Assembly (NCBI GenBank): GCA_017452945.1
Contig: JAFTLD010000021.1
Location: 25,459 to 89,458 of the forward strand
Reading direction: 5' to 3'
DNA: 64,000 nt
Source: Clostridia bacterium
GTDB lineage: Bacteria; Bacillota_A; Clostridia; Oscillospirales; CAG-272
The position numbers and the translations under genes are program-made. Positions within the stretch are counted from its first letter, which is position 1. Each line of letters begins with the position of its first letter. The notes below the pieces were generated by a model. The model was not told where the DNA came from. It worked only from the letters and a program-made list of their open reading frames with translations, and did no database searches. Shown piece after piece: positions 41,047-49,492 of this stretch.

Positions 41047-42597
41047 TTATTCTCTTGTAAACACATACCAATATGCTCTGCCGTTACCAAAGCAATAATC
41101 TCCGGTTTTCCATTCCCGGAAAAGATACTTTTTACCGTTGATTATTTTGATTTCATATGCAGAAGCTGTCTTTTCTCGCTTGTTCAGTACAAGCCCCTTT
41201 GTCCAGGTTGACGTAACGCTGTTAACAAAATCCTTGGTAGTCGAAACGTATACTCCGTTCGGCTTGAATTCTGCTTTCAAAACGAACAAATTGTTCTTTT
41301 CCCAATTTTGCTTATCGGGATCAAAATCTTCTTTGTTTATCACAAAATCACGTACCATCCATTCTCCTGTCACCGCTTCATCGTCCACAAACGGATAGTC
41401 AATATAATCGCACCTTCTGAATTCTTCCTGTGAAGTATAGTGCGTATCTTCTACCTGCTCATATACCCAAATTTCGGGTTTATCGAACTTTCCTACTGCA
41501 CCACCGTCACAGTAATCATACATTTCAAGAAACAACAGATTTCTCTGTCCGTCATTCTCTATTGTATACTTATTCAAAAATCTTGATCCACGTTCTGAAC
41601 CGTACGTAAACAAATAGCCTTTGGTCCAACCGGCAACCGCCCAATAACTACGACCGCCATCTATGAAATATATCTCATCCAACCAAGCCAGATGGCTGCA
41701 TTTAGGCTTACCATAAACAAAATGCTCACGGGTAGGCAGAATATCAAGCATCCTCCATTTTCCGCAAACATCCGGATCATCAACAAACGGCATATCTACA
41801 TTATCAACCTGATATATTGCCTCTTTTGTTTTTTCAATCACAGGAACCTTCAATTCCAGCGTCCCATCGTTATGGTAAAATTCATAATATGCACCGATGA
41901 CCTTGTAATCGGAATCACCGAGATGCTTGATCATAGCCTTGTAAGCATCATCAAGCTCGTCTGTCTTACAAACCAAAGATGCAACGTGAGCATCGAGCGA
42001 AATTGTCCTTTCGATATAACCTGTATTCGGGGGAAGCTTACCAACAATCTCAATACAAGCTGCAAGGTCAAAATTCTCTTCCCTATACTCTGTTTCATAA
42101 TTGATGATCACTTTTCTTTTACCAAGAATTGCTCGAGGCAGCTCACTCTTGATTCTTTCTATATCCTCAAGCGCATTGGATTTGGACAAATACTCTTTTC
42201 GAATAAAAGCAACACGCAATTCGTCTGTTGCACGGATAATTACATTGAACATTTTCGACTCTCCCTTTGTCAGATTGCTTTTAATGGATTCAATCCTTCT
42301 TAACTGTGTCTGTGTGGTTTCAATCAGTGCTTGCAATTCTGCAAGCTTGATGTTTAATGCTTGGGCGATTTTCTCGTCATCATCAGCCATAAGCTGTGCT
42401 CTTATTTCCTCAAGAGAAAAGCCCAGCTCTTTCAGCGCAATAATTCGATAGCAATCTTCAAGCTTGGAAGCAGAATAATACCGATATTTGGTATACTTAT
42501 CGATCTTATCCGGGATCAACAACCCTTCTGATTCATAATATCGCAAGGTCTTGACTGAGATATTGCACAGCTTGGATAATTCACCAATTTTATACAT
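41047..42597 (-). CDS. MerR-family regulator with GyrI-like and two repeated C-terminal domains
   Basis: In this 516-residue protein the MerR HTH and coiled coil lie at about 1-112 (YKIGELSKLCNISVKTLRYYES). A GyrI-like effector domain (about 115-258) follows, then two copies of a ~125-residue unit starting YPFVDD-EAVTGEW-like and MPFVDDPDVCGKW-like, each with a TKG strand and a Y-F/L-hydrophobic end (about 265-385 and 390-516). The last unit type also occurs alone in clostridial signalling proteins (recollection). An AAAGGAC site precedes the ATG. It is probably an autoregulated multidrug or small-molecule sensor. Confidence 0.83.
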   Translation of the reverse strand: MYKIGELSKLCNISVKTLRYYESEGLLIPDKIDKYTKYRYYSASKLEDCYRIIALKELGFSLEEIRAQLMADDDEKIAQALNIKLAELQALIETTQTQLRRIESIKSNLTKGESKMFNVIIRATDELRVAFIRKEYLSKSNALEDIERIKSELPRAILGKRKVIINYETEYREENFDLAACIEIVGKLPPNTGYIERTISLDAHVASLVCKTDELDDAYKAMIKHLGDSDYKVIGAYYEFYHNDGTLELKVPVIEKTKEAIYQVDNVDMPFVDDPDVCGKWRMLDILPTREHFVYGKPKCSHLAWLDEIYFIDGGRSYWAVAGWTKGYLFTYGSERGSRFLNKYTIENDGQRNLLFLEMYDYCDGGAVGKFDKPEIWVYEQVEDTHYTSQEEFRRCDYIDYPFVDDEAVTGEWMVRDFVINKEDFDPDKQNWEKNNLFVLKAEFKPNGVYVSTTKDFVNSVTSTWTKGLVLNKREKTASAYEIKIINGKKYLFREWKTGDYCFGNGRAYWYVFTRE

Positions 42598-42625
42598 GAA
42601 TATGTCCTTTCATTGGGATTTTGAA

Positions 42626-42902
42626 TAGCCGAAGAGAGCCGAACTCACACGGTTTTGAGCGGCAAATATCTGCACCTGCTGCAGAAAAAATTCTCGCAAT
42701 ATCTTATATTGCTTCGCATTTTCTCTTTGCATCTGCGAAATATTTGCTCGCGCAAAACTGTGCAGCACCCTCCGGCATTGAATTTATTGATGGATTTTGT
42801 CAAAGCGAGTCGAAGCAAGATACGCATCTTGCGAGGCGAGATTTGGCAGAAGACGCGAAAAATTCTCGACGCAGGGCGTATGAGTTCGGCTCTCTTCGGC
42901 TA
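42626..42902 (+). mobile_element. MITE-like element, family R2, complete copy (277 bp)
   Basis: The ends are perfect 22-bp inverted repeats: 42626-42647 (tagccgaagagagccgaact plus ca) and its exact complement 42881-42902. Internal hairpins gcaatat/atattgc and gcaagat/atcttgc are present. A diverged copy in the opposite orientation starts at 63769. No transposase frame is present. Reading frames inside are short and without ribosome-binding sites. It sits between the MerR start and the TetR end. Confidence 0.8.
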
Positions 42903-43015
42903 TAGCAGAAACGGCGCCATTTCTGCCTTACAAGTCAAGTATATCATTACAGTTAAGGGGAGAGTCAATAGGTTTTAGAAAAATTTGTTTTTTGTGCACA
43001 TTTAATATGTAATTA

Positions 43016-43567
43016 TCACACCACTGCCAGAAAATACTGTGCAACGGTTTCGGGAGATTCCTTCATGCCATGGCTGACCCACCACCTGACTGTTTCCACG
43101 AACGTGGCGGTGACGTGATTGATCCAGAAATCCTCGGGCAGCAGCTCTGCTTTTTCCAGGCCAAGCTCTGCTTGCTGACGCTTGATCAGTTCGCGCAAGC
43201 CATCCTTGAAATAGCGCAAAAACAGCTCGTTGTTGGGGCAGGACAAAAGCTGCCTGATGTGATTATCATTCTTTTGCAGGTGCAAGAGCAAATGCAGAAA
43301 AACAGAGTCGGGGGCGTGACAATCAAATATATGGGAATGCGCGTTCTCTCCCCCTGACGCAGATTCAAACACATGGTCAAATAATTCCTCGCAAAGTGCG
43401 CGCAAAAGATCATCCTTGGTTTCAAAATGGGCGTAAAAGGTCGCGCGACCCACGTCCGCCAGCGCAATGATCTCGCCCACCGTGATGCGGTCAAAGCTTT
43501 TCTTTGCCAATAGCGTGATAAATGCGGAAAATATGGCTTCTCTCGTTTTTCTCTGCCGTCTGTCCAT
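43016..43567 (-). CDS. TetR-family regulator of the CDF efflux gene
   Basis: In this 183-residue protein the HTH is at about 2-48 (TREAIFSAFITLLAKKSFDRITVGEI, then GRATFYAHFETKDDLL) and the C-terminal region is helical and ligand-binding, with a His-containing stretch (NAHSHIFDCHAP) that could sense metal. The ATG at 43567 follows AGAGGTG. It is divergently transcribed from the cation diffusion facilitator gene with inverted-repeat operators between them. Confidence 0.9.
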   Translation of the reverse strand: MDRRQRKTREAIFSAFITLLAKKSFDRITVGEIIALADVGRATFYAHFETKDDLLRALCEELFDHVFESASGGENAHSHIFDCHAPDSVFLHLLLHLQKNDNHIRQLLSCPNNELFLRYFKDGLRELIKRQQAELGLEKAELLPEDFWINHVTATFVETVRWWVSHGMKESPETVAQYFLAVV

Positions 43568-43597
43568 CCTATACACCTCTGTACATTTTTCGCTTTT

Positions 43598-43702
43598 TGT
43601 TCAGTACCGAACATCATGAAAATATCATATGTTGCATTTTTCGTCCGCGATACGTATAATATTATCGAACAACATGTTCGGTATCGTATATATTATACGA
43701 TA
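43598..43702. promoter_or_regulatory. Divergent TetR/CDF control region with inverted repeats
   Basis: Three palindromes occur: TGTTC-n6-GAACA at 43598-43613, cGAACA-n3-TGTTCg at 43666-43680, and TATCGTAT-n5-ATACGATA at 43682-43702. The first two share half-sites in inverted order. A/T-rich -10-like sequences lie among them (43655-43660, 43688-43696). Such spacing suits TetR repression of both genes. Confidence 0.7.
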
Positions 43703-43730
43703 AATGATACGACATGTCAACGGGAGAATC

Positions 43731-44621
43731 ATGAAAAGCGAACGAAAAATATTCATAGCCTTTATTCTGAACCTTGCTTTTTCAATTTTTGAATTTTTTG
43801 GCGGTGTTATCACGGGCAGCGTGGCCATTTCATCGGATGCGGTACACGACTTGGGTGACGCGCTCAGCATCGGCATATCCTATCTGCTTGAAAAAAAGAG
43901 CAAGAAAAAACCCGACGGTACGTATACGTACGGCTACGCCAGGTTTTCCGTATTGGGTGGCTTGTTCACGTCTCTTGTGCTGCTGCTCGGCTCGGTTGGT
44001 GTGATCCTCAATGCGGGCTACAAGCTGCTGCATCCCGCAGAGATCGATTACAGCGGCATGATCGTATTTGCCATCATCGGTGCCTCGGTCAATCTTGCAG
44101 CCGCGGTTTTGACGCACAGCGGAAAATCGATCAATCAAAAAGCGGTCAATTTGCATATGCTGGAGGACGTATTCGGATGGTTGGTGGTGCTGATTGGTGC
44201 TGTCGTGATGCGCTTTACCGATTTCTATTGGCTGGATCCCCTGCTCTCAATTGCCGTGGCAGTCTATATACTGATCCATGCCTACAGGACTCTGCGGCAG
44301 ATCCTTTGGCTGTTTTTGGAAAAAACACCGGACGGCATTTCGGTAAAGGAGCTCACAGAGCACATGCAAATGATCCCCGGCGTGCTTGACGTGCATCACG
44401 TACACGTGCGCAGTGTGGACGGATCATGTCACGCGGCATCCATGCACATTGTGACCGAAGCAGAGCCTGCCGAGATCAAACGGTTGGTGCGCCGGGAGCT
44501 TGCCGAGCACGGCATCGAGCACGTCACGCTCGAGTTGGAGTCACCGGAAGAGGGATGCTTTGAAAAGGAGTGCGACATTCGGGCAAGCGCTGCACCGATG
44601 CATCACCATCATCACCATTGA
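43731..44621 (+). CDS. Cation diffusion facilitator (CDF) family metal exporter
   Basis: The 296-residue protein has six transmembrane segments in about 1-205. The metal site in helix 2 is SDAVHDLGD (His39, Asp43) and in helix 5 HMLEDVFGW (HxxxD). The cytoplasmic C-terminal domain has HVHVRSVDGSCHAASMH. The protein ends MHHHHHH, a natural His tail preceded by MHH-like residues, which could bind zinc, cobalt or nickel. The ATG follows GGGAGA. The gene abuts the convergent FAD-Rieske gene with no gap. Confidence 0.92.
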   Translation: MKSERKIFIAFILNLAFSIFEFFGGVITGSVAISSDAVHDLGDALSIGISYLLEKKSKKKPDGTYTYGYARFSVLGGLFTSLVLLLGSVGVILNAGYKLLHPAEIDYSGMIVFAIIGASVNLAAAVLTHSGKSINQKAVNLHMLEDVFGWLVVLIGAVVMRFTDFYWLDPLLSIAVAVYILIHAYRTLRQILWLFLEKTPDGISVKELTEHMQMIPGVLDVHHVHVRSVDGSCHAASMHIVTEAEPAEIKRLVRRELAEHGIEHVTLELESPEEGCFEKECDIRASAAPMHHHHHH

Positions 44622-45944
44622 TCAGGATCTTTCGCTGCCCATTCCCTTTTTATCATCGGTTGCGGGATTATCAATGACCTGCCCCTGCTCGGTAAAGCGC
44701 GACCCATGGCAGGGGCAATCCCAAGAGTGCTCTGCGGCGTTATATTTGAGCGCGCAGCCCATGTGCGGACAGCGCGGTGCGGTGGGAGTCAAGATACTCC
44801 GCATCGCCTCGGCAGCATTGACCGCCAGCTGCGCGTGCAGCATGCTGCGGTCGGGCGCAAAGATCTGCGCGTATTCGTTTTGTTTCCCCTGCACCAGATC
44901 GCACAACAGCGAAGCTGCTGCCATGGCAGAGGTCATGCCCCACTTGTTGTAGCCGGTGGCCACGAACAGCCCGTGCGTGTGCGGTGCATATTGCCCGATA
45001 TAGGGCAGCCCATCCAGCGTCATGCAATCCTGCGTTGCCCAACGTGCGACCACGCTTGCGCGTGGATAGTGCGTGTGCGCAAACTGCTCAAGCTCCTTCC
45101 ATGCCCCGCCCTGCTTGCCTGTACGGTGGCTGCCACCGCCAAGCAGCAAGAGCCCATTGGCATGACGAAAGGAAAGCCCTTTGCTGTCCTCATCCACGTA
45201 CATCCCCTCAAAATCGCCCGCGCCCTGCAACGCGATGACATAGGAACGGTGCTGATACATTTTGAGAAAATATCCGCCATGCTTATTGAGAATGGGAAAA
45301 TGTGTGGCAATGATGATCTTGTCCGCCATGATTTTTCCGTGCGGTGTGATGGCACCACCCGGGAAAAGCGTCTGAATTTTGGTGTTTTCATAAATGGGCA
45401 AATGCTTGGCAAGACCGTACGCGAATTTCAAAGGGTGGAATTGCGCTTGATCCTGTATCCCAACCGCAGCTGCCACCGAAAAAGGCAATGGCGTGCTTTG
45501 CGTCAGCTTGGCATCACACCCAATGCGCTGTAATGCCTCAGCCTCGCGCTTGATCTTTGCCGCATTGGTGCAGGAATAAACAAAGGACGGTTGGCGCTCA
45601 AAATCGCAATCGATCAGGTGCGAGAGCCGCTCATATTCCGCAAGCGCCTGGCTTTGCGCGGCATAATACAGCTTGGCCGCCCCCACACCCGACTCGCGGA
45701 CAATGCGGTCATAGATCAAACCGTGCTGCACCGTAACTTTGGCGGTGGTGTTTTTGGTGACACCCGAGCAAATCCGGTCAGCCTCGGCAACCACGCAGCG
45801 CACACCCGACTCGGTCAGCTTGTGGGCGCACAAAAGCCCTGTCAGCCCACCGCCGATGATCAGCACGTCGGTTTTGATATCACGTTTGAGCGGCTCAAAT
45901 TGTGGCCGCCTTGCGGTTTTGGACCAAATGGATACGGAATGCAT
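44622..45944 (-). CDS. FAD-dependent oxidoreductase with C-terminal Rieske domain
   Basis: This 440-residue protein has a DAO-type FAD fold with VLIIGGGLTGLLCAHKL (about 28-44), and GYNKWGMTSAMAAASLLCDL near its end. A Rieske [2Fe-2S] domain follows with CPHMGC and CPCHGSRF (ligands Cys393, His395, Cys411, His414). This matches the 'FAD-dependent oxidoreductase/Rieske 2Fe-2S' family related to YhfW in Bacillus. The substrate is unknown. The start at 45944 has a modest GGGGAA site. Confidence 0.9.
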   Translation of the reverse strand: MHSVSIWSKTARRPQFEPLKRDIKTDVLIIGGGLTGLLCAHKLTESGVRCVVAEADRICSGVTKNTTAKVTVQHGLIYDRIVRESGVGAAKLYYAAQSQALAEYERLSHLIDCDFERQPSFVYSCTNAAKIKREAEALQRIGCDAKLTQSTPLPFSVAAAVGIQDQAQFHPLKFAYGLAKHLPIYENTKIQTLFPGGAITPHGKIMADKIIIATHFPILNKHGGYFLKMYQHRSYVIALQGAGDFEGMYVDEDSKGLSFRHANGLLLLGGGSHRTGKQGGAWKELEQFAHTHYPRASVVARWATQDCMTLDGLPYIGQYAPHTHGLFVATGYNKWGMTSAMAAASLLCDLVQGKQNEYAQIFAPDRSMLHAQLAVNAAEAMRSILTPTAPRCPHMGCALKYNAAEHSWDCPCHGSRFTEQGQVIDNPATDDKKGMGSERS

Positions 45945-46068
45945 ATCAGTTCCCCTTTTTGTTTGATAATACTTATTGTGGTCGTTTGTGTATGGAGCAT
46001 ACATGCAAAATTTCTCCACAAAAAGGAGCGTTTAGGCTGGTTCTCATAAGGATGTTTACCCGACACTC

Positions 46069-46117
46069 GGTAGGGGCGAACTGCGTTCGCCCGCGGGCGT
46101 TCAAAGAACGCCCCTAC
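46069..46117. repeat. 'gtaggggcg' intergenic palindrome
   Basis: gtaggggcg (46069-46077) pairs with cgcccctac (46108-46116), with gcgaactgcgttcgc inside. Related strings occur near 13865-13933 and 29299. Non-coding. Confidence 0.6.
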
Positions 46118-46145
46118 GGATAAAGATATGCAGTAAACAAAGAGT

Positions 46146-46184
46146 AACCCCGACAGATTTTCAAAATCTGTCGGGGTTTGTTTT
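46146..46184. terminator. Terminator of the 46231 GNAT gene
   Basis: aaccccgacagatttt pairs with aaaatctgtcggggtt, flanked by T on the right and A-rich sequence on the left; it is usable in either direction. Confidence 0.85.
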
Positions 46185-46230
46185 ATTCTGTTCGCCAAGT
46201 TGGGAGCGCCATTGACCACCACTTGTGCAA

Positions 46231-46815
46231 TCAAAGAATTTTTCTGCAAACAATACATCCTTCGATTTGATTACAAAGTTCAAAACCAATCTTTTTATAC
46301 ATTGACAGCGGTCCGTGATAAGCGTGATTCTCATTGTACTCAAACGGATATGCCTCTACTAAATCAAATCCTTCATTTTTGGCATCATTACAAACATATT
46401 CAAGCAATGCCGTGGCAACGCCACATCCTCTATATTGGGGTGCAACTGAAAAACAAACTATAGATTTGATTTTTTCACCGTTGTCGGGTACTTCTTCTGC
46501 AAAATTAAAATTGACATTATTATATGCTTTTTTATTATTTGCATTACACCATCCAACAACCGTTCCGTCGATGTATGCCAAATATCCCTTCATACGACCG
46601 TTTTTTATGAAATTAATGGCTTGTTTTCTGTTAAATTCAGCGCAACCTCTATCGCAGTTCCAAGCTCGTTTCTTTTGCAGTTCGCTATCCCAATGGTAGC
46701 ACATACAATAACAGCCACACCATTCATCGTTGTCTGAAAATGCATCTTTATCAAAATAAGACAACCAGTCGTCCAATAATTCGTATGTTAGTTTACAAAC
46801 TGATACTTGCATCAT
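46231..46815 (-). CDS. GNAT family N-acetyltransferase, Cys-rich N-terminus
   Basis: The 194-residue protein has the acetyl-CoA loop CFSVAPQYRGCGVATALLEYV (core RGCGVA) and C-terminal MYKKIGFELC. An unusual cluster of Cys residues near the start (EWCGCYCMCYHWD, and NCDRGC) is shared by a subgroup of clostridial GNATs; it might bind metal or be structural. Base composition seems more A/T-rich than neighbours, hinting at a different origin. An AGAGG site precedes the ATG. Confidence 0.85.
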   Translation of the reverse strand: MMQVSVCKLTYELLDDWLSYFDKDAFSDNDEWCGCYCMCYHWDSELQKKRAWNCDRGCAEFNRKQAINFIKNGRMKGYLAYIDGTVVGWCNANNKKAYNNVNFNFAEEVPDNGEKIKSIVCFSVAPQYRGCGVATALLEYVCNDAKNEGFDLVEAYPFEYNENHAYHGPLSMYKKIGFELCNQIEGCIVCRKIL

Positions 46816-46916
46816 AAAACCTCTATCAATTTTTATTTATCGTTCTTTTTGTTTTTCGCAAGTTTTGCCCATGAATTACAAAGGCACAGGGGAAAACCCA
46901 TACCCCTAAAGATGCA

Positions 46917-46950
46917 CGAGCGTGTCCATAGGCTCCCTCCGGGAGGGAGG
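46917..46950. repeat. Short GC-rich palindrome related to the long inverted repeats
   Basis: gcctccctcccgg / ccgggagggaggc lies at about 46930-46951, preceded by gagcgtgtccat, similar to the outer arms of the elements at 2902 and 10719. It may be a deleted copy. Confidence 0.5.
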
Positions 46951-46978
46951 CTTTTCGTTAGCCCAATTATAACACAAA

Positions 46979-47006
46979 TCGGCAGAGAAAACAAGTTCTC
47001 TGCCGA
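46979..47006 (-). terminator. Terminator of the P1 peptidase/Eis/GH2 operon
   Basis: cggcagagaa (46980-46989) pairs with ttctctgccg (46996-47005). Leftward it runs into gatttgtgtt. Confidence 0.75.
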
Positions 47007-47065
47007 AATCTTTGTGACTGCTATTTCTCCGCTAAAGTTGCAGAGAGAAACGCTCCTTTTTATTT

Positions 47066-49468
47066 TCAAAGAAAATCGTAAAGCGATAAGATCGCAAATT
47101 CGTTGGCATTACCCGAGAGGATTTGCAATCTCTTTTCGCCCGCCTCCATGTCAAAAGAATTGTCGGACAAGATAACGTCACCGTCGATGCCCTCGATAAA
47201 GACGCCTTTAGCAAAGGCTGCGGCTGTGATGACCAGTTCGTCCCCTTCTCTGCGAATGGTCAGCCGAGGATCGGCAAACGTGTAATGCTTGGGCGGCACG
47301 AACAGCGCACAGCCTTCGCTGACCGTCTTGCCATCCAACTCTACCACATACTGCAAATGCGCGGTATAGGGGTCAAAGTCAAACGGCTCATTGTCCAGCC
47401 ACAGCACCGAAAGTGCGGGAACGGTCACCTCTTGCGCGGCTCTTGCGAGCACGTTTCCCTGAGAATCGCGCACAGTTGCCACCACACGCCCCGAAAATTC
47501 GCTTGTCGCGTCGTTTGTCACGCATAACCGATAACTGCACCGCTCTTGGTACGTGCCGCGCTGTGCGTTGATATTGCCTCTGTGCTGCATCATCCCCTGC
47601 TCCTCGCACGAGATCAGTACCGGTGCGAAAAAGCGTTTTGCGGCATACTGCAAGGCCTTATAGCGGCCAAAACAATCAATGCTTGACCAGGACGTACCCG
47701 GCCAGATATCATTCAGCTGCCAATACAAGGCGCCCATGCATCTGCCGCGGTGGCGGCGCATGTGCTCCACGCGGTATCGCACCGACTCTGCCTGCAGCTG
47801 CTGCGAGGCATACGCCAGCTGCTCGGTCGTGCTTGCATATGGATAATACTTGGCAAGCTGCGAGAGTATGAGCTCGTTGCCGCCACCGGAACGCTGATGA
47901 CGCTCCATGACGGGTGAGCAAAGATTGCGCTGTCCCTCTGGCGCATAGGCCGCGATGGTCTTGATGCTTGGCAAAGATTGAAATCCAAACTCGCTGACGT
48001 AGCGGTAAAAGCGATTTCTGAACGAAAGATGATCTGGATTCCAATCATGGCAATCCCCGCAGCTCTCACCGTTGGGGTCTGCAAAGCCGCCAAGAGATGT
48101 GGGCGAGGACGGAATATATGCAATTTCGGGGCAAACATGCGCCAAAACTGCAGGAATCTGCTTCTCAAACAGATCCAGATACACCTGTTCCAAGTGCTCC
48201 CTGTCGCCCCTGCCCGAAATGGCCACGTAATCGTGGAAGTGCCATTCGATCTCGTTGTTGCCGCAGATCAAGCCAAGACATGCATGGTGGCGAATGCGCC
48301 TTGCGTTTTGGTCAACCTCAGTCAGCATACTACTCAGCAGCTTCTCATCGGGATCGTACACCGAGCATGCGAACATGAGATCAAAAAAGACCACAAGCCC
48401 CAATTCATCGCAAATATCGAAAAACCAATCGTCGGGATAGTACCCACCGCCCCACACGCGGATGGCGTTGAAATGCGCGTCCTTACAATGCTGTAAAAGC
48501 ACTCTCGTGCGCTCGGGCGTAATACGGCGCAGAATATTGTCCTCGGGAATATAATCCGCTCCCATGGCGAACATGGGAACACCGTTGACTCTGTGATAAA
48601 AACCGATGCCGTAAGCGTCGGGTTCGCGCACAAGCTCCATCTTTCGCAGACCGATCTTCAACGTGCGTGCATCCGCAACCGTCTCCCCGTCCATCAGGGA
48701 CGCCTGCAACATATATAAGGGCTGTTCGCCAAGGCCGTTTGGCCACCAAAGCTGCGGATCTTGCACCTCGGTTTCCACTCCGTCACACAGCGCTGTGCGC
48801 GTGCCATCGGGCGCGGTCAGCCAAAATTCGGGCGTGCCATCTCCCACAAACTCCACGGCAGGGGTCAGGAACACTTTGCCGTCCTCATGCCGCTGGGTGA
48901 CGCGCACGTCAAGAATGCGGCCACAGCTGTTGTGGTCCAGCAAATATACCTCGCGCCGGATACCCGCGTCGGGCAATCTCGGCCCCCAGTCCCAGCCCAT
49001 CATGCAATGCGCCTTGCGCAGATGCGGATAGCCTCTCATGCAATCGGTCGCACCGAACAGGTGGGACTTCTTATCCTGCTCTGCAATATATTTTGTGGGC
49101 GAATGACAAATCACCTGCAAAAGATTTTGCTTGCGCAAAAGCTTGGTTACGTCAAATTCATAGCGCAGGTGCATATTGTCGGTATTTGCAACGTGCGTGC
49201 CGTTGAGATAAATGCTGCACAGCGTATCCAAGCCCTCAAATACCAACGTAACGCTCCTTGCACCGGCAACGTTGGGAAACGTGCGCTCAAATGTATAGTC
49301 GTGCTCCGAGAGTGCAAGATAGAGATCCTCATTCTCACCCGCATGCGGATCGGGCAACAGCGCATTGTCAAGATATAAAAAGGAATACACCGAGCCGGGG
49401 ATCTGCCCCTGTACGTCATATCCGTTCCCGATCATGCGCCATTTTCCGCCAAGATCATACTTCGTCAT
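47066..49468 (-). CDS. Glycoside hydrolase family 2 beta-mannosidase
   Basis: This 800-residue cytoplasmic enzyme has a sugar-binding N-domain (about 1-180, with FEGLDTLCSIYLNG and GWDWGPRLP typical of beta-mannosidases), a TIM barrel with RVWGGGYYPDDWFFDICDELG, acid/base Glu in ICGNNEIEW (about 402) and nucleophile Glu in YVSEFGFQSLPS (about 492). A C-terminal sandwich follows. It releases mannose from beta-1,4-mannosides such as mannan oligosaccharides or the N-glycan core. It is the last gene of the operon with an Eis-like acetyltransferase and a P1 peptidase, 24 bases after the former. Confidence 0.94.
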   Translation of the reverse strand: MTKYDLGGKWRMIGNGYDVQGQIPGSVYSFLYLDNALLPDPHAGENEDLYLALSEHDYTFERTFPNVAGARSVTLVFEGLDTLCSIYLNGTHVANTDNMHLRYEFDVTKLLRKQNLLQVICHSPTKYIAEQDKKSHLFGATDCMRGYPHLRKAHCMMGWDWGPRLPDAGIRREVYLLDHNSCGRILDVRVTQRHEDGKVFLTPAVEFVGDGTPEFWLTAPDGTRTALCDGVETEVQDPQLWWPNGLGEQPLYMLQASLMDGETVADARTLKIGLRKMELVREPDAYGIGFYHRVNGVPMFAMGADYIPEDNILRRITPERTRVLLQHCKDAHFNAIRVWGGGYYPDDWFFDICDELGLVVFFDLMFACSVYDPDEKLLSSMLTEVDQNARRIRHHACLGLICGNNEIEWHFHDYVAISGRGDREHLEQVYLDLFEKQIPAVLAHVCPEIAYIPSSPTSLGGFADPNGESCGDCHDWNPDHLSFRNRFYRYVSEFGFQSLPSIKTIAAYAPEGQRNLCSPVMERHQRSGGGNELILSQLAKYYPYASTTEQLAYASQQLQAESVRYRVEHMRRHRGRCMGALYWQLNDIWPGTSWSSIDCFGRYKALQYAAKRFFAPVLISCEEQGMMQHRGNINAQRGTYQERCSYRLCVTNDATSEFSGRVVATVRDSQGNVLARAAQEVTVPALSVLWLDNEPFDFDPYTAHLQYVVELDGKTVSEGCALFVPPKHYTFADPRLTIRREGDELVITAAAFAKGVFIEGIDGDVILSDNSFDMEAGEKRLQILSGNANEFAILSLYDFL

Positions 49469-49492
49469 ACGGTTGCATTCGCTCCTTTCTGA

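Noticed and set aside
44598..44621. Hexahistidine codons as a cloning-vector artefact
   Set aside because: The flanking sequence is continuous natural DNA with the convergent FAD-Rieske gene directly adjacent, and histidine-rich tails are normal in metal exporters.
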